48,977 nucleotides of DNA from an uncultured Ignavibacteria bacterium (GTDB lineage: Bacteria; Bacteroidota; Ignavibacteria; Kapaibacteriales; Kapaibacteriaceae), in NCBI GenBank assembly GCA_903939735.1, contig CAJAIA010000028.1:1-48977 (forward strand), read 5' to 3'. The translations under genes were made by a program, and so were the position numbers. A model generated the notes under the pieces. The model saw only the letters and a program-made list of their open reading frames with translations. It was not told where the DNA came from and made no database searches. Positions 42,818 through 48,977 of this stretch are shown piece after piece (the stretch's first letter is position 1; each line of letters opens with the position of its first letter).

Positions 42818-43827
42818 GCTGGGTTTGTGAGCACCGATGAATCTGTGAGCGCACGCATAAACGCAACCAGCGCAAGCTTCTCACGATCAGTGAGGTTCAG
42901 GGGCGCTACGCGTTTGTCCTTATTCGGAAACGCAGTGCCACCTTCGTTATAGTGTTCCACCACATCCTCGAGTGTCGACATCAAGCCTTTTTGGCTATCC
43001 CCTGTTGCCATGTACGGAGCTGTAAGAGCAACGTTCCGTAGGGTTGGCGTTTTGAACAGACCCTCATCACGCGGCTCGCGTGTCACGTTAAAGCGACCAC
43101 GATCAAAGTAATGATGGAAGAGACCAATATTGTGAAACTGATCATTCGTGAAATCGGGTCCGTTATGACATGAACTGCACATGCTCCGAGAGCTAAAGAA
43201 GAGATCCATCCCTTCACGCTCAATGTGCGTGAGTGCCGACCGATCTCCACGCACGAATTTGTCGTACCTGCTATTTGCGCTAACGATCGTACGCTCGAAC
43301 GTTGCGATAGCCTGCATCGTGCGTCGCATCGTAACGGCTGTATCACCAAACGCAGCGATCCACTGACCCCGGTAATCGGCCGAGCGGAGCAACGCTGCTA
43401 CGGCAACCGTATCTGCATCCATTTCTGCTGAGTGCATAAACGCGCTCTTCGCCTGATCTTCCAGCGTTGAGGCACGTCCGTCCCAGAACAACGTTGTGCG
43501 GTACGCAACATTGATAAGCGTTGGAGCATTGCGCTGTCCGAGAGCACCGCCCACGCCACGACTCACCTGATTCGGCGCGTCGGAGAACGAACGACTCGGG
43601 AGATGGCACGACGCGCAGGCAGTTGTTCCATCACTGCTGAGTCGACGTTCAAAAAAGAGCGTCTTGCCAAGCGCTGCCTTAGCGGGAGTAATCGGATTGT
43701 CCGGAGGAACTGGTAACGGCGGAAAGTTTGACGGTACGCTTGGGTAGATGTCAGGTAATGGCTGGATCTGCTGCTCTGCGCAGCCGACACAGAGGACGAT
43801 GATCGTAGCCAATACCCACTGCATCAT
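42802..43827 (-). CDS. Di-heme cytochrome c peroxidase (MauG/CcpA superfamily), lipoprotein
   Basis: This 341-residue periplasmic protein has two heme c sites: CASCH (71-75) and CSSCH (217-221), with Met and His ligand candidates in the YMATGDSQKGLM segment and nearby. It belongs to the bacterial peroxidase/MauG superfamily, which reduces H2O2 with cytochrome c electrons or, in MauG-like forms, oxidises other substrates. The N-terminus VLATIIVLCVGC ends in a lipobox with Cys16, so it is probably a lipoprotein. Its ATG overlaps the thyX TGA (ATGA), and its end overlaps the LpxH-like gene. The combination thyX-peroxidase-lpxH is odd functionally and may reflect only operon packing. Confidence 0.92.
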   Translation of the reverse strand: MMQWVLATIIVLCVGCAEQQIQPLPDIYPSVPSNFPPLPVPPDNPITPAKAALGKTLFFERRLSSDGTTACASCHLPSRSFSDAPNQVSRGVGGALGQRNAPTLINVAYRTTLFWDGRASTLEDQAKSAFMHSAEMDADTVAVAALLRSADYRGQWIAAFGDTAVTMRRTMQAIATFERTIVSANSRYDKFVRGDRSALTHIEREGMDLFFSSRSMCSSCHNGPDFTNDQFHNIGLFHHYFDRGRFNVTREPRDEGLFKTPTLRNVALTAPYMATGDSQKGLMSTLEDVVEHYNEGGTAFPNKDKRVAPLNLTDREKLALVAFMRALTDSSVLTNPAWIQP

Positions 43828-44672
43828 AACTCCGCTAACTCATCAAGCTTGGCGAGAAACTCTTGTGCCTCGCGCCCCTTTAATCCCGCCGCCTCAAGAA
43901 CTGCTGGGTCAACGCTTGTTGATGGGAGAAGCGCCTTCAGCGCAGCACGCTCTCTGCGAGAGAAGCGACGTGCGTGAAGGATGTAATCTTCAAATGCTTC
44001 ATAGGCCACAGGGACAGCTGCTTTCACGAGCTGCGCCATTGCCTCGCCGTAAACGCGAATCTCATACTGCGCATGTGGGTCGATACGAAGCTTGAGGAAG
44101 TGGAAGAGGTTGTGAAGATCAACCTTCCAATACCACTCCGTGTAGTTCGACACCGGCAGATTGATACGCGCAATCTCCCGTGCAAGATCAGCATTGAGGA
44201 GATCTTGATACTCGCCATACAAACGCGACTGTGTCTCGAACATGCCTGTGCGAATACGATCGGCGACGGCTGGATCAAATGCTTCCTCGGCACGACCCTG
44301 CTTGTTTGTAGCACTCTGTGCGCGCACCTGATCGATTGCAGGCACGTAGAACTCGTCCTTCATCTCCGAGTATCGCCCGGAGTATTCATTGACATTCGCT
44401 GTGCGGTGTCGTATCCACTGACGTGCAACGAAGATGGGAAGCTTCACGTGAAACTTGAACTCCACCATTTCAAACGGCGTCGTGTGAAGATGGCGCAAGA
44501 GGTAGCGAATGAGACCAACGTCTTCGTTGATCTTCTTCGTGCCTGCACCATAGGAAACACGCGCAGCCTGAACGATTGCGGCGTCATCGCCCATCACGTC
44601 GATGAGACGAACAAAGCCTTTGTCAAGGCACGGGAATTCTTTCCCGATCAGTTCTTGTACCTGTTCTGTCAT
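43824..44672 (-). CDS. thyX: FAD-dependent thymidylate synthase
   Basis: ThyX makes dTMP from dUMP using methylenetetrahydrofolate, FAD and NADPH, and replaces ThyA. The 282-residue protein has the ThyX motif RHRTANVNEYSGRYS beginning at residue 88, including the substrate-binding serine. The flanking FKFHVKLPIFVARQWIRHR and the C-terminal NLFHFLKLRIDPHAQYEIRVYGEAM segment are also family features. The ATG at 44672 follows a TATCTTTG box by only four bases and has no Shine-Dalgarno, suggesting a near-leaderless message. The TGA overlaps the peroxidase ATG. A folate cycle using ThyX avoids making dihydrofolate. No thyA is in the window. Confidence 0.96.
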   Translation of the reverse strand: MTEQVQELIGKEFPCLDKGFVRLIDVMGDDAAIVQAARVSYGAGTKKINEDVGLIRYLLRHLHTTPFEMVEFKFHVKLPIFVARQWIRHRTANVNEYSGRYSEMKDEFYVPAIDQVRAQSATNKQGRAEEAFDPAVADRIRTGMFETQSRLYGEYQDLLNADLAREIARINLPVSNYTEWYWKVDLHNLFHFLKLRIDPHAQYEIRVYGEAMAQLVKAAVPVAYEAFEDYILHARRFSRRERAALKALLPSTSVDPAVLEAAGLKGREAQEFLAKLDELAEL

Positions 44673-44676
44673 GCGA

Positions 44677-44684
44677 CAAAGATA
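44677..44684 (-). promoter_or_regulatory. TAnnTTTG-type -7 box directly before thyX
   Basis: The minus strand reads TATCTTTG, an exact match to TAnnTTTG, followed by four bases and the thyX ATG. A TTA lies about 20 bases further upstream in place of the usual TTG. The 37-base gap to the AIM24-like gene holds nothing else. Confidence 0.42.
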
Positions 44685-44709
44685 CTACGGGCGTGGATGC
44701 TGTGTAACG

Positions 44710-45387
44710 CTATGATCCTGATTGCGGCAGGAATGGGATTAATGACTGGGCAAAGCCCCGGACGTTCCGTGTCTGCATCCAGATGGTGCCGGGTCCGGAG
44801 AACATGCACACCAGACCCTCGCCGCTTGCCAGCGTGCTGAAGAGTCCGCGAGCAGCCTTCTTGATCGAGTACTGAATGCCGTCGGTAAATGCCACAACGT
44901 GCCCAGAATCCACCACATAGGGTTCACCCGGACCGAGCGTCTTGGTGTAGATAGCCCCAAATCCGTTCAGGAACACCGGTCCCGTTCCAGTGATCGTTGT
45001 CAGGAACAAGTCCGAACCTCCAATCATCGACTTCAACGAACCGCGTGCACTGAGTTGTAGCGCTGTGTCCCCTGCCAGATATGCTCCGCCATATGCGAGA
45101 ATCGTTTGATTCTGAAGATCAATGCGAATGATATCACCGGGTGCCGAGGGGGCGAGGTAGAGCTCTCCTGGACCATGGAGTGCGGTGAAGATCGACGCGA
45201 AGATCGACTCACCACCAACGGCTGCCTTCAGCGTGCCAAAGAGCCCCTTACCAGCAGTCGTTGTCTCAAGCTCGATACTTGGCGTCATCGACAGCATTGC
45301 GCCTGGCTCTGCGCGAAATGTTTCACCCTGCTCCATATCGATGCGGAGGGATGCATAAACCGGTGCGTGTTCGATGGTGAATTTCAT
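44710..45387 (-). CDS. AIM24-like (TIGR00266-type) protein
   Basis: This 225-residue protein belongs to the AIM24/TIGR00266 family, beta-rich proteins related to a yeast mitochondrial factor and of unknown function in bacteria. It shows the family's start (FTIEHAPVYASLRIDMEQGETFRAEPGAMLSM), a glycine-rich block with TTTAGKGLFGTLKAAVGGESIF, and a repeat of the same beta unit in the centre (LSARGSLKSMIGGSDLFLT). The C-terminus has KKAARGLFSTLASGEGLVCMFSGPG. GGGAGAGA before the ATG at 45387 supports this start; the frame is open 28 codons upstream inside the deaminase gene. It lies 10 bases after that gene's stop, so both are probably in one operon. Confidence 0.87.
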   Translation of the reverse strand: MKFTIEHAPVYASLRIDMEQGETFRAEPGAMLSMTPSIELETTTAGKGLFGTLKAAVGGESIFASIFTALHGPGELYLAPSAPGDIIRIDLQNQTILAYGGAYLAGDTALQLSARGSLKSMIGGSDLFLTTITGTGPVFLNGFGAIYTKTLGPGEPYVVDSGHVVAFTDGIQYSIKKAARGLFSTLASGEGLVCMFSGPGTIWMQTRNVRGFAQSLIPFLPQSGS

Positions 45388-45397
45388 CTGTCTCTCC

Positions 45398-45937
45398 CTA
45401 TGCGTTGTACAACAAACCACCTCGCGTGGCATACTCCCGAAGAACGGCAATGGACTCCTCGCGGAGCACATCTCTGCGGACGCTTATTCCGCGGCGCTGA
45501 TATACGCTGATCCAGTCTGAAGGTTTCGCCCCTTCGTCAAATCCAATCACACGAACATCCTCATCTCGAGCAGCAATCACCACACGGTGCACGCCCGACC
45601 AAGGAATTGCGCCCATACACATGGCGCATGGTTCTGCTGACGTGTACAGCGTGGCACCGTGCTCAGCGCTTAGGTCCCATGATTGCATGTGTTCGCTGGC
45701 ATTGATGATTGCAACGACCTCAGCATGAAACACACAGCAGCGTTCCTGTTCGACGAGATTTACGCCGACACCAAGAATCTCACCTGCATCACTTACGATC
45801 GCGCATGCAAAGGGTCCGCCTGTGCCATGTTCGACGTTTGCGCGTGCGAGATCGATCACATACCGCATAACATCATCATCACCATGCGAGGTCGGTAGAG
45901 CAATATCTGCTACCCACGATGGCAGCGCAACGGTCAC
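45398..45937 (-). CDS. GuaD-like nucleobase/nucleoside deaminase
   Basis: This 179-residue zinc deaminase belongs to the cytidine/deoxycytidylate deaminase fold. The zinc and proton-shuttle motifs are His71-Ala-Glu73 (FHAEVVAI) and Cys104/Cys107 (EPCAMCMGAI). The GGPFACAIV strand before them, the ATLYTSAEPC context and a later IGFDEG resemble guanine deaminase GuaD more than the tRNA-specific TadA, but the substrate is not proven. The start is GTG at 45937, overlapping the TGA of the DUF4920 gene (GTGA). An internal ATG at residue 24 would leave a shorter but still plausible enzyme. It is followed by the AIM24-like gene after 10 bases. Confidence 0.86.
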   Translation of the reverse strand: MTVALPSWVADIALPTSHGDDDVMRYVIDLARANVEHGTGGPFACAIVSDAGEILGVGVNLVEQERCCVFHAEVVAIINASEHMQSWDLSAEHGATLYTSAEPCAMCMGAIPWSGVHRVVIAARDEDVRVIGFDEGAKPSDWISVYQRRGISVRRDVLREESIAVLREYATRGGLLYNA

Positions 45938-46446
45938 TTCTTCGGCGCGAGTACGCCCGTAGCTTCAAAACCCAGTTCGCGCTGATCACCCTTGATCTTC
46001 GCGATCTCAGCCTTCGACTTGCCTGCATCTTCAGCGTAGTGGCGGGCATCCTTCTCGCTGAGTACTTCCTCTGAGAGCACACCTTCGACCACGACCTTGG
46101 CTCCGGCAAGATCCTTCGGCATGAAGAATCCGTAGTCCTTAAACGTCACGCGAACCTTGGTGTCGCCATCAAGCAGGATCATCCAACAGCCCTTCACCTG
46201 ACATACTTCGGCGACTGTTGCGGTGAGCGCAATGCTTGTGTTGAACTTCTTTTCTGCTACGGCTTGCGCAAGGGGCATGCGCGCCTTCGACTTCACGCCG
46301 GCGCCATACGACGTCATCTTCTCCGTGCGTGTGTCTGCCGTTGCAGCTGTCGCAGTCTTTGATGATCCGGCTTGAGCAAATGATGGTGTCGCCAATGATG
46401 CAGCGAGAAGTCCTATGAGGATGATGTTCATGGTAGTAGCACGCAT
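45934..46446 (-). CDS. DUF4920 exported protein
   Basis: This 170-residue protein has a signal peptide (MNIILIGLLAASLATPSFAQ, after five extra residues). The DUF4920 domain follows: a small beta-rich fold with CQVKGCWMILLDG near 82-94 and VRVTFKDYGFFMPKDLAGAKVVVEGVL after it. The two cysteines of CQVKGC are typical of the family and may bind metal or heme, but no function is established. An ATG at 46431 is an alternative that begins directly at the signal peptide; neither start has a clear ribosome site. It heads the run DUF4920-deaminase-AIM24-like. TAGTTTCG upstream is one mismatch from a -7 box. It diverges from dtd. Confidence 0.8.
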   Translation of the reverse strand: MRATTMNIILIGLLAASLATPSFAQAGSSKTATAATADTRTEKMTSYGAGVKSKARMPLAQAVAEKKFNTSIALTATVAEVCQVKGCWMILLDGDTKVRVTFKDYGFFMPKDLAGAKVVVEGVLSEEVLSEKDARHYAEDAGKSKAEIAKIKGDQRELGFEATGVLAPKK

Positions 46447-46496
46447 AGTGAAGAATCGTCCACGAAACTACATATTGTTTGTCGGAAAGGACAGTC

Positions 46497-46952
46497 ATGA
46501 AACTCGTCATACAGCGCGTCACCGAGGCCCGCGTCGATATAGCTGGAAGCACTGTGGGGTCTATCTCCTACGGCCTTTGTGCACTTGTTGGAATCACCCA
46601 CACGGATACGCTCGCACAGTGTGAGTGGATGGCAGAGAAACTTCTGGCGCTGCGCGTCTTTGCAGACGAGGAAGGCAAGATGAATCGCTCCTTGCGCGAC
46701 ACCGGAGGAGGGATTCTCTTGGTGTCGCAGTTCACACTGTACGGAGACCTCTCGAAAGGGACACGTCCGTCGTACATCGATGCTGCACGACCAGAGCATG
46801 CCGAGCCGCTGTTCCAGGCCTTCGTCGATATGGTGCGCACACGCGCTTCAAGCTGTCAGCCGCCGATCGATGTTGCCACAGGCGTCTTCGGTGCGATGAT
46901 GCAGGTCCACCTCATCAACGACGGACCCGTGACGATTATTCTGGAGAGGTAA
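46497..46952 (+). CDS. dtd: D-aminoacyl-tRNA deacylase
   Basis: Dtd hydrolyses D-amino acids (and glycine mischarged on tRNA-Ala) from tRNAs, a chiral proofreading step. The 151-residue product is full length. It has [13 protein letters not shown] at the start, the catalytic SQFTLYGD at 77-84 and NDGPVTI at 141-147 with the Gly-cisPro pair (143-144) that excludes L-amino acids. AAGGACAG before the ATG at 46497 is a good ribosome site, so I excluded six codons of upstream open frame. It stands alone between the divergent DUF4920 gene and the convergent E2 gene, with a shared hairpin between the stops. Confidence 0.96.
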   Translation: MKLVIQRVTEARVDIAGSTVGSISYGLCALVGITHTDTLAQCEWMAEKLLALRVFADEEGKMNRSLRDTGGGILLVSQFTLYGDLSKGTRPSYIDAARPEHAEPLFQAFVDMVRTRASSCQPPIDVATGVFGAMMQVHLINDGPVTIILER

Positions 46953-46982
46953 AGTGCCATTGCAGACACGCCCAAACGAAGA

Positions 46983-47013
46983 ACGGGAGGCCGTGCATTG
47001 CACGACCTCCCGT
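46983..47013 (-). terminator. Hairpin between dtd and the E2 gene
   Basis: ACGGGAGG (46983-46990) pairs with CCTCCCGT (47006-47013), with an inner GTGC/GCAC stem after a small internal mismatch. On the minus strand the hairpin is followed by TTCTTCGTTT, a partial U-tract, so I assign it to the E2 gene; it may act on dtd too. Confidence 0.65.
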
Positions 47014-47039
47014 ATCAGATGATTTACTAGAACGAGACC

Positions 47040-48728
47040 TTACAGTGTCACTGTATTCTCGTTAACCGATTCCAGCGCGCGGGTCATTGCAGCGAGTGCT
47101 TGCGTTGCGAGCGCACCGTCGATAACGCGGTGATCGTACGTGATCGACAAGTACACCATGCTGCGTACGACGATCACATCTTCACCATCGAGTTCGCGAA
47201 CAACTGGACGCTTTTGGATTGCGCCGATACCCACGATGCATGTCTGCGGCTGGTTGATGACCGGTGTGCCGAACAGTGAGCCGAATGAACCAACATTCGT
47301 CACCGTGATTGTTCCACCAGCGATGTCATCTGGCGACAGCTTCTTCGAGCGTGCACGATCGGCAAGATCCTGCATCGCACGTCCCACACCAGTGATGTTG
47401 AGTGTATCTGCACCCTTGATCACCGGCACGATGAGATTGCCGTCTGGCAACGCTGTTGCCATACCAAGATTGACGCGCTTGTGCTGGATGATGTTCGTAC
47501 CATCCACGCTCACATTGATGCGAGGGAATGCCTTCACGCCTTCACATACAGCCCATCCGAAGAACGGATTGTACGTGAGCTTCATGCCTTCACGCTTTTG
47601 GAATGCATCCTTCACCTTCTCACGAAGCTTCACGATACCTGTCACGTCGACTTCAGCGACGCTTGTGACGTGTGGCGATGTGTGCTTCGAGCGAACCATG
47701 TGCTCAGCAATAAGCTGACGCATACGATCCATCGGGATGACTTCTGACTGACCGCCTGTAAGTACCGTCGGTGCTGGTGCCGCTGCGACCGGTGCTGGCG
47801 CTGATGCCATTGGCGCAGGTGCTGCTGCAACTGGTGCTCCCGTGCCGCGACGTGCGAGGTAGCCCATGACGTCGTTCTTCGTCACGCGACCTTCGATGCC
47901 GGTGCCCGGAATGCTATCGAGTTCCGCAACCGAGATGTTCTCTGCTGCAGCGATGCTGCGTACAAGGGGCGAGTAGAAGCGCGAGCCCGACTGGCGTGGC
48001 ACGCTCGATGTTGCTGCGTGTGCAACGTTGACTGCTGCAACCGCTGCTGGAGCAGGAGCCGCTGCAACCGGAGCCGGAGCAGGTGCCGCAGGTGCTGGTG
48101 CAGGAGCCGCCGCTGGTGCTGCTGCGCCCGATGAGAGACGCGCAACAACCTTACCGACCTCAACAACATCTCCCTCGTTTGCGAGAATCGCAACGAGTGT
48201 TCCAGCTGCAGGAGACGGAACTTCAGTGTCAACCTTATCTGTCGAGATCTCGAGCAGAACTTCATCACGCTCGATCTTGTCGCCAACCTTCTTTACCCAG
48301 CGAAGGACCGTGCCCTCTTGGATCGACTCGCCCATCTTTGGCATCACGACCTCGATCTCGCCACCGCCCGCTGCAGGAGCAGCAGCTGGTACAGGAGCAG
48401 CAGCTGGTACAGGAGCCGGAGCTGGTGCAGGAGCAGGCGTTGGTGCAGGAGCAGGCGTTGGTGCCGGTGCAGGTGCCGATACGGCAGCGCCGTCACCACC
48501 AAGCACGCAAATCACCTTGCCAACTTCAACGGTGTCTCCCTCTTGGAACATGATCTGTGTGATCACGCCCGCTGCTGGCGATGGGACTTCGGTGTCCACC
48601 TTATCGGTCGAGATCTCGAGGATAACCTCATCGCGCTCAACCTTGTCGCCAACCTTCTTCACCCAACGAAGGATCGTACCTTCTTGGATCGATTCGCCCA
48701 TTTTGGGCATGACAACTTCGATGCTCAT
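47040..48728 (-). CDS. Dihydrolipoamide acyltransferase (E2) with two lipoyl domains, probably 2-oxoglutarate dehydrogenase complex
   Basis: E2 subunits carry acyl groups on lipoyl-lysine and pass them to CoA. The 562-residue protein has two nearly identical lipoyl domains (about 2-77, with Lys43 in STDKVDTE, and 124-200, with Lys165), joined by Ala/Pro linkers. A peripheral-subunit-binding domain (~255-292: YSPLVRSIAAAENISV, GIEGRVTKNDVMGYL) and a catalytic domain (~330-562) ending in YDHRVIDGA (His533, Asp537) follow. The catalytic domain suggests the 2-oxoglutarate or branched-chain type rather than pyruvate, but the neighbours (E1, E3) are absent, so the substrate is open. AGGAAGAG before the ATG supports the start. 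LipA near 24 kb would modify both lipoyl domains. Confidence 0.93.
   Translation of the reverse strand: MSIEVVMPKMGESIQEGTILRWVKKVGDKVERDEVILEISTDKVDTEVPSPAAGVITQIMFQEGDTVEVGKVICVLGGDGAAVSAPAPAPTPAPAPTPAPAPAPAPVPAAAPVPAAAPAAGGGEIEVVMPKMGESIQEGTVLRWVKKVGDKIERDEVLLEISTDKVDTEVPSPAAGTLVAILANEGDVVEVGKVVARLSSGAAAPAAAPAPAPAAPAPAPVAAAPAPAAVAAVNVAHAATSSVPRQSGSRFYSPLVRSIAAAENISVAELDSIPGTGIEGRVTKNDVMGYLARRGTGAPVAAAPAPMASAPAPVAAAPAPTVLTGGQSEVIPMDRMRQLIAEHMVRSKHTSPHVTSVAEVDVTGIVKLREKVKDAFQKREGMKLTYNPFFGWAVCEGVKAFPRINVSVDGTNIIQHKRVNLGMATALPDGNLIVPVIKGADTLNITGVGRAMQDLADRARSKKLSPDDIAGGTITVTNVGSFGSLFGTPVINQPQTCIVGIGAIQKRPVVRELDGEDVIVVRSMVYLSITYDHRVIDGALATQALAAMTRALESVNENTVTL
48195..48359 (-). repeat. Second copy of the lipoyl-domain coding repeat
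   Basis: Residues 124-178 of the E2 protein repeat residues 2-55 with only a few conservative changes (for example IL to VL, KV to KI, VI to LL), and the DNA is very similar. This is an internal duplication within one gene. Confidence 0.85.
48564..48725 (-). repeat. First copy of the lipoyl-domain coding repeat
   Basis: This encodes residues 2-55 of the E2 protein, the N-terminal lipoyl half-domain, matching the copy at 48195-48359. The region between them encodes the rest of the first domain and a PAPAPT-type linker. Confidence 0.85.
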
Positions 48729-48797
48729 GCAACTCTTCCTGGCTGGATATTTTCGTTATTCAAGATGCGCAAGTTAACCAAAAATCTTCACGGGGAC

Positions 48798-48977
48798 TTA
48801 GCCGAGCAAGTCGGTTAAGGCCTCGTTAAGTTCAGGGTGTGCGAATCGAAATGGTGTGCCGAGCAGACGACTCGGGATCACATACTGTCCGTGGAGGACG
48901 ACGTCTGCCTGCTTGCCCAATAATAGTCGAAGTGCGGGACTTGGCACCGGCAACCACGACGGTCTATGCAGAACACG
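48798..48977 (-). CDS. TIGR01777-type epimerase, C-terminal 59 residues (runs off the window)
   Basis: Only the C-terminal end is in the window: HRPSWLPVPSPALRLLLGKQ, a VVLHGQYVIPSRLL segment, then FRFAHPELNEALTDLLG and TAA. This matches the DUF1731 end of the TIGR01777 (YfcH/SulA-like) NAD-dependent epimerase family, whose catalytic N-terminal Rossmann part would lie to the right. The function of the family is unknown. I read it from the complement; the frame is open to the window edge. It ends 69 bases before the E2 ATG. That gap shows AGGAAGAG for E2 but no clear terminator. Confidence 0.8.
   Translation of the reverse strand, partial: RVLHRPSWLPVPSPALRLLLGKQADVVLHGQYVIPSRLLGTPFRFAHPELNEALTDLLG

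Noticed and set aside
48360-48500. Tandem GGTGCAGGAGCAG-type units that at first glance resemble a repeat array
   Set aside because: The units are codons of an Ala/Pro linker in frame with the E2 protein, with no spacers, so this is neither a CRISPR array nor a non-coding satellite.
48028-48777. A 249-codon plus-strand frame rich in Gly and Ala, resembling a PE/PGRS- or silk-like protein
   Set aside because: It is the complement of the E2 Ala/Pro linkers; the repeats come from that coding sequence.

Overview
The window is a gene-dense, ordinary-looking chromosomal segment from a Gram-negative bacterium of the Bacteroidota/Chlorobiota (FCB) kind. My best guess is a Kapabacteria- or Ignavibacteria-like lineage, inferred from gene content and not from a marker-gene search. 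The clues are two large secreted proteins with type IX secretion C-terminal sorting domains, a TonB-dependent receptor with an N-terminal carboxypeptidase-regulatory-like domain, a SecA carrying the long insertions usual in this phylum, lipopolysaccharide genes (kdsD, an lpxH-like gene), and promoter boxes fitting the Bacteroidota consensus TAnnTTTG. Oxygen-using enzymes (4-hydroxyphenylpyruvate dioxygenase, AlkB, probably the di-heme peroxidase) suggest an aerobic or oxygen-tolerant heterotroph. I see no insertion sequence, prophage, CRISPR array, tRNA or rRNA.

Layout. 1-5.5 kb (minus): partial recQ, purM, a family 2 glycosyltransferase, a DUF2279 protein, an AtuA-like DUF1446 protein and a small membrane protein, closely packed. 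5.5-7.7 kb: a RodZ-like protein (plus) whose stop codon abuts that of convergent kdsD (minus). 7.7-12.5 kb (minus): a 1570-residue type IX-secreted protein with a terminator. 12.7-15.8 kb: purN (minus) divergent from a TonB-dependent receptor (plus). 15.8-20.9 kb (minus): cobalamin-dependent metH, a TrmO-like tRNA methyltransferase and a putative outer-membrane protein. 20.9-25.5 kb (plus): Nif3-like protein, zinc-ribbon coiled-coil protein, the RNase P RNA gene, an HPt-domain protein, a small secreted protein, lipA and a PhnP-like metallo-hydrolase.

25.5-30.2 kb (minus): alkB, a structured intergenic region that may encode a small RNA, and an operon of asparaginase, alanine racemase, scpA and scpB with stop/start overlaps. 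30.3-34.1 kb (plus): a HisC-family aminotransferase, 4-hydroxyphenylpyruvate dioxygenase and glutamate dehydrogenase, which together look like an aromatic amino-acid catabolic set. 34.1-38.7 kb (minus): a type IX-secreted protein with a CxxCH motif and Ig-like domains, a YceI protein, a cysteine desulfurase and an 86-residue unknown. 38.9-42.1 kb (plus): secA. 42.1-46.4 kb (minus): LpxH-like phosphoesterase, di-heme peroxidase, thyX, AIM24-like protein, a nucleoside deaminase and a DUF4920 protein. 46.5-49 kb: dtd (plus), then a dihydrolipoamide acyltransferase with two lipoyl domains and the C-terminus of a TIGR01777-type epimerase (both minus).

Most of the content is housekeeping metabolism: purine synthesis (purM, purN), methionine, lipoate (lipA serves the lipoyl domains of the E2 subunit near the right edge), tRNA modification and proofreading, envelope, secretion and chromosome segregation. 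I found no convincing new defence or mobile system. The observations most worth a second look are the candidate structured RNA at 26.05-26.18 kb and a recurring promoter layout in which a TAnnTTTG-like box lies 4-6 bases before the ATG (hisC, metH, the Nif3 gene, thyX), which would give leaderless mRNAs.
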